A stretch of 64,000 nucleotides of DNA, taken from assembly GCA_963773685.1 (NCBI GenBank), contig CAVZBY010000001.1:434001-498000 (forward strand), given 5' to 3'. This DNA is from JALHVH01 sp963773685 (GTDB taxonomy: Bacteria > Acidobacteriota > Aminicenantia > Aminicenantales > Saccharicenantaceae). This document shows, in pieces, positions 16,556-24,070 of this stretch. The notes under the pieces were generated by a model. It saw only the letters and a list, made by a program, of their open reading frames with translations. It did no database searches and was not told where the DNA came from. A program made the translations under genes and the position numbers. The number at the start of each line of letters is the position of its first letter. The first letter of the stretch is position 1.

Positions 16556-17586
16556 GCGCGGGCTCGGGAGGCGGGCAAAAGGGCCTTGGCGACGGCCAGG
16601 GCGTTCAGGGCCGAGCCCGCGGTCAGGTTGTCGGCGACCACCCAGAACCAGAATCCGCCGGGGATGGCCGGTTCGGCCTTGATCTCGCCGAGGACGATCT
16701 CATCCTTGCCCGCGACCGACGAGGCGGCGGCGACGCGGGCGGTCTCATGCCCCGTGAACGCAAAAATGGGGTCGCCCTTGAAGAGGGACGTGACGGCCCC
16801 GAGCTCCGCGCCCTTGCCGAGCTCGGCGTAGATCATGAGCGAATAGGTGTGGAACACGGGGACCTGGACGATCGAAAGGGTGAACGGGAACCCGGGCGCG
16901 CCCAGGACGCGCCGGACCTCGGCGGCCACCTGTTTTTCGGGGGCCGAGAACCCGTCCTTGCCCGGCTTCCCCGTCCGCGAGAGGATGTTGAAGGCGACCT
17001 GCTCCCGGAAAACCTTCCGGGAGACGGTCGAGCCGGAGAGAATGGCGCAGCTCTGGTCCACGAGCTCGCGGATCCCCTCGTCCTCGAAGGCCGAGGCCGG
17101 CCGGAGGATGAAGGCGACCGCCTTGGCGATCCCGAACTTCCGGCGCAGGGGATGGAGGAGGCGGGCGATAAAAACCGAGGCGGGGTTGGGGATGGCCACG
17201 AGGGGAGCCTTTTTCACGGCGGCGGCGCCGTCGTTGATCCCGGCCACGACGAGGGGGACCTTCGGGTCCGAGTTGAACGTCTCGACGAGGTCGATGGCCC
17301 GGTAATCGAGCTCGGACGCGAGGCGCCCATATTCCTTGTTCAAGGCGGGGTCGGAGGCCAGGAAGACGACATCCAGGCCCTCCAGGAGCTTGGGCGTAGG
17401 ATGGTGGATGACCTTCGGCTCGCCCCGGAATTCCGTCAGCTTGCTGAACTCCTCGGCGACGTCGGCATCGAAGAAGTCCATCGACCGGAGGGGGTATTTC
17501 GTCCGGCCGAGGAGGCTCTTGAGCTCCTTGCCCCGGAGCGATTCCGTCCCGACGAGGGCGAAGCGGGCCTTCGAATTCGAGGTCAT
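16552..17586 (-). CDS. Aspartate-semialdehyde dehydrogenase homologue lacking the catalytic cysteine (USG-1 type)
   Basis: The 344-residue protein has the Asd/ArgC two-domain fold: an NAD(P)-binding part with FALVGTESLRGKELKSLL, then a dimerisation domain (APEKQVAAEVRRVLG, VQVPVFHTYSLMIYAEL). In true Asd the active site is PNCST followed by a TYQAVSG-like strand; here these read IPNPASVF (about residues 130-137) and FILRPASAF, so both the nucleophilic Cys and the Gln are missing. It therefore cannot use the normal thioester mechanism. It resembles the USG-1 group of non-catalytic homologues. ATGA overlaps on both sides tie it to a DUF465 protein and the MsbA-like exporter. Confidence 0.82.
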   Translation of the reverse strand: MTSNSKARFALVGTESLRGKELKSLLGRTKYPLRSMDFFDADVAEEFSKLTEFRGEPKVIHHPTPKLLEGLDVVFLASDPALNKEYGRLASELDYRAIDLVETFNSDPKVPLVVAGINDGAAAVKKAPLVAIPNPASVFIARLLHPLRRKFGIAKAVAFILRPASAFEDEGIRELVDQSCAILSGSTVSRKVFREQVAFNILSRTGKPGKDGFSAPEKQVAAEVRRVLGAPGFPFTLSIVQVPVFHTYSLMIYAELGKGAELGAVTSLFKGDPIFAFTGHETARVAAASSVAGKDEIVLGEIKAEPAIPGGFWFWVVADNLTAGSALNALAVAKALLPASRARA

Positions 17587-17798
17587 TTCCCGTGCGCGAG
17601 CATCAGCTGATACATCCGGTCCTTGAGAGCGAGCTTGCGCTTCTTGAGCTCCTTCTCCTCGAGAGTCTCGGCGTCGGTCAGGAAGGGCTTGGCCTTCAGG
17701 CCCTCGAGGGCGGTCTCGCAGGCGCGGTGCTCCTCGAGCGTGCGGCGGAAATCGGGGTTTTCGCGGGCCAGAAACTCCTTCAGCTCGTTCTCATCCAT
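17583..17798 (-). CDS. Small coiled-coil protein, YdcH/DUF465 family
   Basis: The 71-residue protein is almost entirely alpha-helical and charged (EEHRACETALEGLK, LEEKELKKRKLALKDRMYQLM), with the pattern KKxKLxLKDxMxxL at its C-terminal end that marks the DUF465 family. Function is unknown in the family. A good GGAGGAG ribosome site precedes the ATG. It overlaps the Asd-like gene by 4 bases. Confidence 0.82.
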   Translation of the reverse strand: MDENELKEFLARENPDFRRTLEEHRACETALEGLKAKPFLTDAETLEEKELKKRKLALKDRMYQLMLAHGK

Positions 17799-17821
17799 GG
17801 GGCATTCTCCTCCGGCGTCAA

Positions 17822-17841
17822 GGATACCACATCAGGTATCC
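17822..17841. other. Hairpin between glycosyltransferase and DUF465 genes
   Basis: A perfect 7-bp inverted repeat (GGATACC/GGTATCC, loop of 6) fills much of the 53-base gap between the two minus-strand genes. There is no T run after it, so at most it is a weak terminator or an RNA-processing or stability element. Confidence 0.45.
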
Positions 17842-17851
17842 CCGTGCAATT

Positions 17852-18838
17852 TCAGTCCCTTCCGAAGATCCCCTCGAGCCGGGCGGCCAGGAAATCCCAG
17901 GTGAACTCCATGATCTTGGCCCTTCCGGCCTCGGCCAGGCGGCGGCGGAGGGGCTCGTCGTCCATGATCTCCCTGAGCCTGCGGCGAAGGAGGAACGGCA
18001 GGGGCCGGCGCGCGACGAGCGCGGTCCTTCCGGGGAGGGCGAAATCGCGCGTCCCGCTCGGCGTGCAGATAACAGGAACGCCGCAGGCCATGGCCTCGGC
18101 GACGGTATTGGACCAGCCGGCCCGCCGCTCCCCGGCGACGAAGACGTCCGCCCGGGAGTAGAGCCAGGCCATCCGGTCCTGGGGAAGGTCGATGTGAAAT
18201 TCGACAGGGACGCGCGTCCGGACGAGGGGCCGGGGATCCACCCGGTCCTCCCCGACCAGGGAGTCGAATAGGATGAGGCGGAGGTTGGGGCGGGTCCGAT
18301 GGAGCCCGTCGACCGCCCGGATGACCGAATCAACGCCCTTTCGGTGCTTGTAGATGCGGCCATAGGCCAGGACGCGGAACTCGTCGCCCGTCCGGGGCTC
18401 TCGTTCCGCGGGCGGGAGCGGATGGAAGATGGCAGGATCGATGCCCCCGGGGGCCCGGTGGCAAGTGATGCGATAGCGCGTCTCCATCCGCCGGCAGATG
18501 CCCTCGGAATTCCCCAGGAAGCGGAGACCGCGCCGGGCGACCTCGCGCTCCCGCTTGTGGCCCTCCATGACGAAATAGAAGAATTTCTGACGCGCCTCGA
18601 GCCCTTCGTAGGCCTCCAGGATGGAATACTCACTGCAGAGCCCGACGTCGAAGGACTCGTGTCCCAGGTCGGAAAACGGGCGCATGGTCCCCGTAAACAC
18701 GAGCCAGGAGGGGGGCGCGCCCTCCGGCGTGAAGAGGGTGAATCGATGGCCGCGCCGGACAAGGGCGTTGCCGATCTCGATATATCTTCGAACCCCGCCG
18801 AAGACCTCGACATGGGGAAGCAGGGCGGCGATATTCAT
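17852..18838 (-). CDS. Glycosyltransferase family 4 (GT-B fold)
   Basis: The 328-residue enzyme probably transfers a sugar from a nucleotide donor to a lipid- or polymer-linked acceptor. It opens with MNIAALLPHVEVFGGVRRYIEIGNAL, the acceptor-side Rossmann start with the GG loop, and has the C-terminal donor-site segment FVAGERRAGWSNTVAEAMACGVPVI, where the Glu before AMACGVPVI is the usual donor-binding residue. No membrane segment is seen. The start ATG lies only 9 bases after a likely -10 box and has no ribosome-binding sequence. Confidence 0.85.
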   Translation of the reverse strand: MNIAALLPHVEVFGGVRRYIEIGNALVRRGHRFTLFTPEGAPPSWLVFTGTMRPFSDLGHESFDVGLCSEYSILEAYEGLEARQKFFYFVMEGHKREREVARRGLRFLGNSEGICRRMETRYRITCHRAPGGIDPAIFHPLPPAEREPRTGDEFRVLAYGRIYKHRKGVDSVIRAVDGLHRTRPNLRLILFDSLVGEDRVDPRPLVRTRVPVEFHIDLPQDRMAWLYSRADVFVAGERRAGWSNTVAEAMACGVPVICTPSGTRDFALPGRTALVARRPLPFLLRRRLREIMDDEPLRRRLAEAGRAKIMEFTWDFLAARLEGIFGRD

Positions 18839-18847
18839 GGCGGATTG

Positions 18848-18876
18848 AACGTAGCATGGGACCCCAAGCCCGTCAA
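18848..18876 (-). promoter_or_regulatory. Putative promoter of the glycosyltransferase gene (near-leaderless)
   Basis: TTGACG (18871-18876) and TACGTT (18848-18853) on the minus strand are 17 bases apart, and TGC before the -10 makes it extended. The predicted transcript start would fall about 3 bases before the ATG at 18838. Confidence 0.5.
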
Positions 18877-18893
18877 GGCCGGGTCTCTTTTGT

Positions 18894-18922
18894 TTGACTT
18901 TGTTCCGCCGGCTTACTATACT
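18894..18922 (+). promoter_or_regulatory. Promoter of tRNA-Phe
   Basis: TTGACT (18894-18899) and TATACT (18917-18922) are separated by exactly 17 bases and lie 34 bases before the tRNA 5' end. This is a near-consensus sigma-70 promoter. Confidence 0.78.
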
Positions 18923-18956
18923 ATCTCCCGCCCCGAGCGGTCGTTCGGGCGCGCAT

Positions 18957-19029
18957 GGCCAGGTAGCTCAGCTGGTAGAGCGAAGGACTGAAAATCCTTG
19001 CGTCGGCGGTTCAATTCCGTCCCTGGCCA
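18957..19029 (+). tRNA. tRNA-Phe (anticodon GAA)
   Basis: The full cloverleaf is visible: 7-bp acceptor stem GGCCAGG/CCTGGCC, D stem GCTC/GAGC, anticodon stem AAGGA/TCCTT around loop CTGAAAA (anticodon GAA at 18990-18992), T stem GGCGG/CCGTC with one G-T pair and loop TTCAATT, and discriminator A at 19029. CCA is not encoded. The 3' part of this gene (from 18983) is the left half of a 56-bp direct repeat whose other copy is at 25139, so the tRNA was used as an integration site and remains intact. Confidence 0.96.
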
Positions 19030-19038
19030 TTTTTCATT
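18983..19038 (+). repeat. attL-like direct repeat (56 bp) inside tRNA-Phe
   Basis: It covers the tRNA from the anticodon stem to its 3' end plus nine bases downstream and is identical base for base to 25139-25194. The complete tRNA lies at this end, as expected for attL at a tRNA locus. Confidence 0.92.
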
Positions 19039-19332
19039 ATTACCCGCCATTATCCTCTTTATCCATAGTTATCGGCCCTTTGGTTTTCCCAGCAGCAAAT
19101 GCAAGAAGATGCAAACCCCTTTTGCTAAACACAATGGACCGTCCCCTTTCGATATGCGCTCGAGGCCGGCTGTTTGACTCATTTCGGTCCCGGAGAGCGT
19201 GACCAAAGTATGTTTGATCCCGCTTTTCACCTAAGGCGCTAGCATTCCGGCCAATTCCACCCGTTCCCTCATAGAGAAATCATCTCAACAGAATTATCTT
19301 TCAATCTGGCCTTATCAAACTCGACTAAAAGG
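19039..19332. other. Left edge of island without recognisable genes
   Basis: About 300 bases of mixed composition. I see no family resemblance in any frame and no RNA structure I recognise. It may contain the remains of island-border sequence. Confidence 0.4.
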
Positions 19333-19518
19333 ATGTCGATGGTGAGTACTATTCTGCCAGAATCCTTTCTCGAGGGAGACCTTTATATCCCGTTTAAAGT
19401 CGTGTTTTCGAGCATATTAATGGCAATTCTCATTCCCATCACGCTAATAATCCAGAAACTTGAATTGGGCCAATTCGACCCGATTTTGAAATCTGATAAA
19501 GGGGGAACAAGAACATGA
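19333..19518 (+). CDS. Small putative membrane protein
   Basis: A 61-residue reading frame with one hydrophobic stretch, residues 22-40 (KVVFSSILMAILIPITLII), long enough for a membrane helix. It overlaps the next gene by 4 bases (ATGA), which favours real coupling, but no family is recognised and no strong ribosome site precedes it. It could be chance. Confidence 0.35.
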   Translation: MSMVSTILPESFLEGDLYIPFKVVFSSILMAILIPITLIIQKLELGQFDPILKSDKGGTRT

Positions 19519-19805
19519 AAGTAACAAACATTAATGGCACGGCCGGGCGAGCATGTAAGTGTGGAAGCTGGCTTGATCACTGGAAGATTTTTAGCGGCCA
19601 ATCTCTTTCAAAGTACTGTTATGAAGAGAACTGCACACAGGGCCCAGAAGTTGGGGCTCACGTCCAAAAGGATAGCATTAACGATAAAGCCTGGTATATA
19701 ATACCGCTTTGTAAAGGACATAACGGCAAGACGGGCGAATCTATAAGTTTGGTAACCTCTGCAATACTTGTTTCGGCAAACTCCAAGGAAACCTGCGAAA
19801 AATAG
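19515..19805 (+). CDS. Small zinc-binding protein with HNH-like Cys/His pattern
   Basis: The 96-residue protein has CKCGSWLDHW, then CYEENC, GAHVQ and YIIPLCKGHNG. The spacing of two Cys pairs, GAHV and a final LCxxHN resembles a compact zinc-stabilised HNH-type fold; similar small proteins occur scattered in bacterial islands as far as I recall. Whether it keeps nuclease activity cannot be told. GGGGGA lies eight bases before the ATG. It is an AT-rich gene within the tRNA-Phe island. Confidence 0.65.
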   Translation: MKVTNINGTAGRACKCGSWLDHWKIFSGQSLSKYCYEENCTQGPEVGAHVQKDSINDKAWYIIPLCKGHNGKTGESISLVTSAILVSANSKETCEK

Positions 19806-19947
19806 GACCCCACAATTAAAAGTTGGATACGATCAAGCCTAATCGCCGCTCTCGGTTAGATTGGTTTAGAGGTTAGCTGCAAAGCTTAAGGGTCGAATGA
19901 ATAAGAAGGGCCAGAGAAATGGATTATCTTTATATTGGGAGGTTGAG

Positions 19948-20331
19948 ATGAAGAAGATGGTTGCAGTCGCATTGTTTGCCCTTTTCCTTTCTGCTTGTAT
20001 TTCAACGAACGCCGTTCGCCTGGGCACCGCGCCGCAACGCCCGGCAATTCCCGCCGATCAAGTTGTCGTTTATCGAACCGCGGATCAAGTTCCTGGGAAA
20101 TATGAGGAAATCGCCCTCTTGAATTCTGCCGGATCCTCAGGATGGACGACCGAGGCCGGGATGTTCAACTCCATGAAAAAGAAGGCTGGCGCTCTTGGCG
20201 CAAACGCAATAATCCTCGACGCCGTCAGTGAACCGAGCGCAGGAGCAAAAGTTGCCGCCGCGATTTTCGGAACTTCGGCGGAGCGGAAAGGGAAAGCAAT
20301 AGCCATATTTGTATTCCCAACACAAGAATAA
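19948..20331 (+). CDS. Island lipoprotein of unknown function
   Basis: The 127-residue product has a lipoprotein signal peptide with lipobox LSAC at residues 13-16. The mature part has a small alpha/beta pattern ending LGANAIILDAV and KGKAIAIFVFP, which is seen in several uncharacterised envelope lipoproteins. The ATG at 19948 was chosen over one 51 bases upstream because GGGAGG precedes it and it places the signal peptide at the N-terminus. A stand-alone gene in the island. Confidence 0.72.
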   Translation: MKKMVAVALFALFLSACISTNAVRLGTAPQRPAIPADQVVVYRTADQVPGKYEEIALLNSAGSSGWTTEAGMFNSMKKKAGALGANAIILDAVSEPSAGAKVAAAIFGTSAERKGKAIAIFVFPTQE

Positions 20332-20507
20332 ATAATATTGGCGTTATTTGAATCAAGGCTTGACCATCTGCAAACAATTGGCCCGGGTGTATCCCAGCTT
20401 TTTTTTAAGTTGGAGTACTATAATGCAAAGGATTTAGATCCTGCCCGGCCTGCCTCTCCATAGAATATAAATATAAATGAGGCCAAGGCGGAATTAGGAG
20501 GAGGGGC

Positions 20508-20753
20508 ATGCCGTTTACTGATGAAGAGTATATAGACGAAAAGATCAATTTGTTTCGACGGGCAAAGATGCTTCCTGCGTTAAAATCAATCAAAGCCCGC
20601 CTAAAAACCAACGGCTTTAAGCTCGATACAACCGAGGACCAAGACCGCGTCTTCTGGAGGGAGGAGGATAACTTGCCAATTTCTTTTCGGTTAATCCTAG
20701 TACCTTTAACAGTTTCGCATCGTATTCGTCTTGAATCCGAGTATCATAAATGA
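20508..20753 (+). CDS. Small protein, first gene of the J-domain/ankyrin operon
   Basis: The 81-residue protein (MPFTDEEYIDEKINLFRRAK onward) is not recognised. It is charged, without membrane segment, with a helical first half and a strand-like second half. A very strong ribosome site, AGGAGGAGG, lies just before its ATG. Its stop overlaps the start of the J-domain gene by 4 bases, so it opens a three-gene operon. Confidence 0.65.
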   Translation: MPFTDEEYIDEKINLFRRAKMLPALKSIKARLKTNGFKLDTTEDQDRVFWREEDNLPISFRLILVPLTVSHRIRLESEYHK

Positions 20754-21502
20754 TGAGTTCTCCAGAAGAAATTGAGCTTGCCAAGAAGAAGGCCGAACTC
20801 GATTCTCTTTCCAATACTCTGGCTGATAAAGAGCTCTCTCTTGAAGAGCTCACCCTCGCAATATCGGCGTTTCAGCATCGTTATTATTCTGAGGTCGGGG
20901 CGAAATACGTTGAACTTGACGAGCTTCGTGCGCGGATAGCAGAAGAAAAGGCCAAACGAAAGCCTAAGAATAGTGAGCTAAAAACTGAGGCGACAAAGGC
21001 GAGAACGCAAGCTCATAAAAGCTCAGAGGAATATGGAGCCACCCACACGGAAGCCTTAGATAGCCCAAAGACTGAGGAAGCTTCTGAGGAAGCAAAAAAG
21101 CTTTATCGGAGAATCGCCTCAATTATCCATCCTGATAAGGCCACGGATGATATCTCGCGTCACCTCCGGACAAGCCTGATGTGCGAATTGAATGAAGCCT
21201 ACGCGAAAAGGGATATTGCCAAGATGCAGAGCGTCCTCGAGAAATGGCAGGAGAGTCCCGAAGCTATCCCAGGCGATGGCACAGGCGCTGAACTGGTTAG
21301 AACGATAAGGACGATCGCACAGATGAAAAGGCGTATCGATGAGATTGACGAACAAATCTCCGAGATAATGGCTTCCGATATCCATGAGCTGATGACTAAA
21401 GTTCACGACGCAGACTCGGAAGGTCGATGTCTTCTTGCTGAAATGGCGGTTGGCATTGACTTAGAGATTCAAAACGTACAAAACGAACTGACGAGTCTAT
21501 AA
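20750..21502 (+). CDS. Coiled-coil J-domain protein
   Basis: The 250-residue protein has an N-terminal coiled coil (about residues 5-75), a J-domain-like segment at about 113-160 (EAKKLYRRIASIIHPDKATDD, with the HPD motif at 127-129 that stimulates DnaK ATPase, and LMCELNEAYAKRD), and a C-terminal coiled coil (185-250). It lacks the Gly/Phe and zinc regions of true DnaJ, so it is a class-III-like co-chaperone that probably recruits Hsp70 to a specific client. It lies between the small upstream gene (4-base overlap) and the ankyrin gene (2-base gap). Island gene; the client may be the ankyrin protein. Confidence 0.8.
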   Translation: MMSSPEEIELAKKKAELDSLSNTLADKELSLEELTLAISAFQHRYYSEVGAKYVELDELRARIAEEKAKRKPKNSELKTEATKARTQAHKSSEEYGATHTEALDSPKTEEASEEAKKLYRRIASIIHPDKATDDISRHLRTSLMCELNEAYAKRDIAKMQSVLEKWQESPEAIPGDGTGAELVRTIRTIAQMKRRIDEIDEQISEIMASDIHELMTKVHDADSEGRCLLAEMAVGIDLEIQNVQNELTSL

Positions 21503-21504
21503 AG

Positions 21505-22680
21505 ATGCCCAACGACAAGCTCAGTCATGTTAGAGCGATTGAGAAGGCCAGGCCTTTAACGCTACAAAAAGCGTCGGATAACTTAATACGAAGAGCCATC
21601 CAGGATATCGAACAATTAGTAATCCCCCAACATATATCAGCCGGACAGGTATCTCACTACGTTACTAAGCAGCGCATCAAGAAGTACGATCCATATGCCC
21701 GATATGAAATCGGCGACCTTATTTATAAAGACTATGATGAAACGCTGACCGTGGGTAGTAGGAGCGTTGAGCATTTCAAGGGCTCCGTGATCCTCAAGGT
21801 CGTTGGCCGGACCTATTTCAAGAGCTTTAACTGTGACATGATCGAAGTCGATTATGACGGGGGCAGCGTCTTCCGGAAGTATGTCGACTATATGAAGAAG
21901 ACAAAGACCCAGATTCTCCTACCATCAAATGTCGAAGGAAGGAATGCAACGGTCGAGCTGTTTGATGTCAATACTCGGGACCCCGAGGGCTTGACGCCGC
22001 TAGAGAATGCTATTGTTTATGGCAATGTAAACGAGGCTGAGTTGCTGATTTCCACTGGCGCTGATATTAACGCGAAGGATCTCTTGGACGAAACGCCGTT
22101 GCATACGGCAGTTCATGAAGGCCATAAAGATATTGTTGGCTTGTTGATTGCTAAGGGTGCAGATGTGAATGCTAATAACGACTTATGCGAAACGCCGCTA
22201 CATATAGCAGCACGGACCGGCAATAAGGATATTGCCGAACTGCTGATTTCCAAGGGCGCGGACGTAAACGCTAAAACAGGTGATAAAGGTTGGGTACCGT
22301 TGCATGCGGCAGTATTGAAAGGCAATAAAGAGATCGCCGAACTCCTAATTGCCAAGGGCGCAGATATAAACGCCAGAATCGCCGAAGACGGGTTTACGCC
22401 CTTATTCTTCGCCGCTCAGGAAGGATATGATGAAGTGGCCGGCTTGCTAATCGCAAGGGGTGCAGATATAACCGAAGTTTGGGAAGACGGTTTGACGCCA
22501 TTGCATATAGTTGCTTATTGGGGCCGAAGGGCTGCGGTTGCAGTTGCGGAACTCTTAATAAATAATGGCGCGAATATTAACGCAAAGACCGACCAGGGTG
22601 ATACACCGCTGCGTTTAGCTCAATATGAAGGTCATAAGGACATGGCCGAACTTCTAATGAAGCATGGCGCACATGAGTGA
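21505..22680 (+). CDS. Ankyrin-repeat protein
   Basis: The 391-residue protein has an N-terminal domain of unknown type (residues 1-150, including PYARYEIGDLIYKDY and a beta-rich stretch that may be SH3-like) and seven ankyrin repeats (about 160-391), each with a TPLHxA start and a GADxNA end. Ankyrin repeats bind other proteins. There is no signal peptide, so it is probably cytoplasmic. It follows the J-domain gene by two bases. The tandem repeats agree closely in sequence, which hints at recent expansion. Confidence 0.88.
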   Translation: MPNDKLSHVRAIEKARPLTLQKASDNLIRRAIQDIEQLVIPQHISAGQVSHYVTKQRIKKYDPYARYEIGDLIYKDYDETLTVGSRSVEHFKGSVILKVVGRTYFKSFNCDMIEVDYDGGSVFRKYVDYMKKTKTQILLPSNVEGRNATVELFDVNTRDPEGLTPLENAIVYGNVNEAELLISTGADINAKDLLDETPLHTAVHEGHKDIVGLLIAKGADVNANNDLCETPLHIAARTGNKDIAELLISKGADVNAKTGDKGWVPLHAAVLKGNKEIAELLIAKGADINARIAEDGFTPLFFAAQEGYDEVAGLLIARGADITEVWEDGLTPLHIVAYWGRRAAVAVAELLINNGANINAKTDQGDTPLRLAQYEGHKDMAELLMKHGAHE

Positions 22681-22788
22681 GGCCGAGGGCCTTTCGGCCC
22701 CTATGAGGAACGTCCTCAATAGGGCGGTCATGGGCCTCAATGAGATAGACGATTGAAGATGGAATAATTATCCTCACGGAGAGACAAA

Positions 22789-23421
22789 ATGATTAAGCAT
22801 TCTCTTGAAGCAAAAGAAGATCATCAAAAAAAAGAAACCCCAGAGGAGGAAAGTAAAAAACACGAAGGGATGTGGAAGGAGTTCTATTCCTTTATTGAAG
22901 ACTTTAATTATGAAACTGATCGAGCCGCAGTTATCTTGGGAGCCGCTAAACTTGATACCCAACTGAATCATTTATTGAAAAAGGTGCTAGTTCCGATTAC
23001 GAGCAAGAACGACGAACTATTTGAGGGGGACTCTCCCCTTGCTTCATTATCAGCGAAAACCCTCCTAGCATATCGACTAGGCTTAATAGATTCGAAGTTT
23101 ACACAGGCGCTTAATCTAATACGGAAGATCCGAAACACGTTTGCTCATGAGGGCAGGGACTGCAAATTAGATTATGGGCCGGAAAGTGACAGAATCCGAG
23201 AGCTTAGGTTAATATTTAGCGAATCTAAGGCATTCGAAAGCATAAAAAAGAGGTATTTTCCAAGTTCGTATTATACACCTTCCGCAGATTTTCGGACGGC
23301 TCTCGCGATGGTCGTTGTAAGAATGCAGGCCGTCATAGAATATGCAACGCCACTTCCCAGCAATCACGCCTTTCCCTTAATAGTCGCTGCTTGGAAAAAA
23401 AATAGGAACCATCCGGGTTAA
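22789..23421 (+). CDS. MltR-like protein with HEPN-type motif
   Basis: The 210-residue protein resembles the MltR (mannitol repressor) group: DRAAVILGAAKLDTQLNHLL, LFEGDSPLASLSAKTLLAYRLGLI and LIRKIRNTFAHE. The R115-x4-H120 spacing (RNTFAH) matches the catalytic RX4-6H motif of HEPN ribonucleases, so an RNase or toxin role is possible; that is inference. The N-terminal 30 residues are highly charged. GGAGAG precedes the ATG. It stands alone between the ankyrin gene and the integrase fragment. Confidence 0.7.
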   Translation: MIKHSLEAKEDHQKKETPEEESKKHEGMWKEFYSFIEDFNYETDRAAVILGAAKLDTQLNHLLKKVLVPITSKNDELFEGDSPLASLSAKTLLAYRLGLIDSKFTQALNLIRKIRNTFAHEGRDCKLDYGPESDRIRELRLIFSESKAFESIKKRYFPSSYYTPSADFRTALAMVVVRMQAVIEYATPLPSNHAFPLIVAAWKKNRNHPG

Positions 23422-23444
23422 GGCTCAAATTCCATCTTAATGCC

Positions 23445-23564
23445 ATGACCCTGCGCCGCATCCGCAACAACTGCTACATCGATATCCGCATCAGGGGCGC
23501 CAAAAAGCGGATCCGGCGCTCGCTCGGGACGTTGGCCAAGGCCGAAGCGACAAAGAGAAGATGA
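23445..23564 (+). pseudogene. Fragment of a tyrosine-recombinase N-terminal (arm-binding) domain
   Basis: Thirty-nine codons read RIRNNCYIDIRIRGAKKRIR then RSLGTLAKAEATKRR before a stop, the pattern of the DNA-arm-binding domain that opens many phage-type integrases (YxxxRxxGKRxRxSLGTxxKAEAxKR). The catalytic domain is missing. It fits as the remains of the integrase that inserted the island, or as a piece acquired separately. Its G/C-rich composition differs from its island neighbours. Confidence 0.6.
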
Positions 23565-23610
23565 AGAGGGCGGTGGGCCTTCTTAAATATTCGTAAGGGG
23601 GGGGGAGAGT

Positions 23611-23973
23611 ATGAGTTCTATTTATTATGACCAGGTCGGAGTGCCATCCGCTTATTCAGATGATGGGGTCCATATCTTTCTCTTCAATGGGGCCCCCGTA
23701 GCATACATCGAAGGAGATTCGATTTATGCTTTTTATGGAACACATTTGGGCTGGCTGATCGGGGGATGGATAGTTGATCACGAGGGAGATCATGTATTCT
23801 TTACCGAAGTAGCGGGACCAGGTCCGGTAAAGCCGTTGAAAGAACTTGCCCCTCTTAAGGAATTGAAAGAATTGTTTCCTTTAAAAGACGTTAAAGAGCT
23901 TAAGCCATTGCAACCCGTAATTGGCCTTGATTGGTCTCCACTCACTTTGGAGGCTTTTTTCCGCCTTGATTGA
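23611..23973 (+). CDS. 4-fold beta-flower protein
   Basis: The 120-residue protein has four short repeats built on a strand-turn plan (IYYDQVGVPSAYSDDG, IFLFNGAPVAYIEGDSIYAF, THLGWLIGGWIVDHEG, HVFFTEVAG), then a Lys/Pro/Leu linker of five-residue repeats (KPLKELAPLKELKELFPLK), and a short tail WSPLTLEAFF. This is the layout of the 4-fold beta-flower family, whose function is not known to me. A strong GGGGGGGGAG ribosome site precedes the ATG. An imperfect 35-40-base repeat flanks the gene (23555 and 23987). Confidence 0.75.
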   Translation: MSSIYYDQVGVPSAYSDDGVHIFLFNGAPVAYIEGDSIYAFYGTHLGWLIGGWIVDHEGDHVFFTEVAGPGPVKPLKELAPLKELKELFPLKDVKELKPLQPVIGLDWSPLTLEAFFRLD

Positions 23974-24070
23974 TTCGCCCCATAAGGAGAAGATTAAGAA
24001 GGTCGTTGGCTTCTTAAATACTTGTTGAAATAAGTGAAGAGGACTATCATAATCAATAACTAGGATTAAA

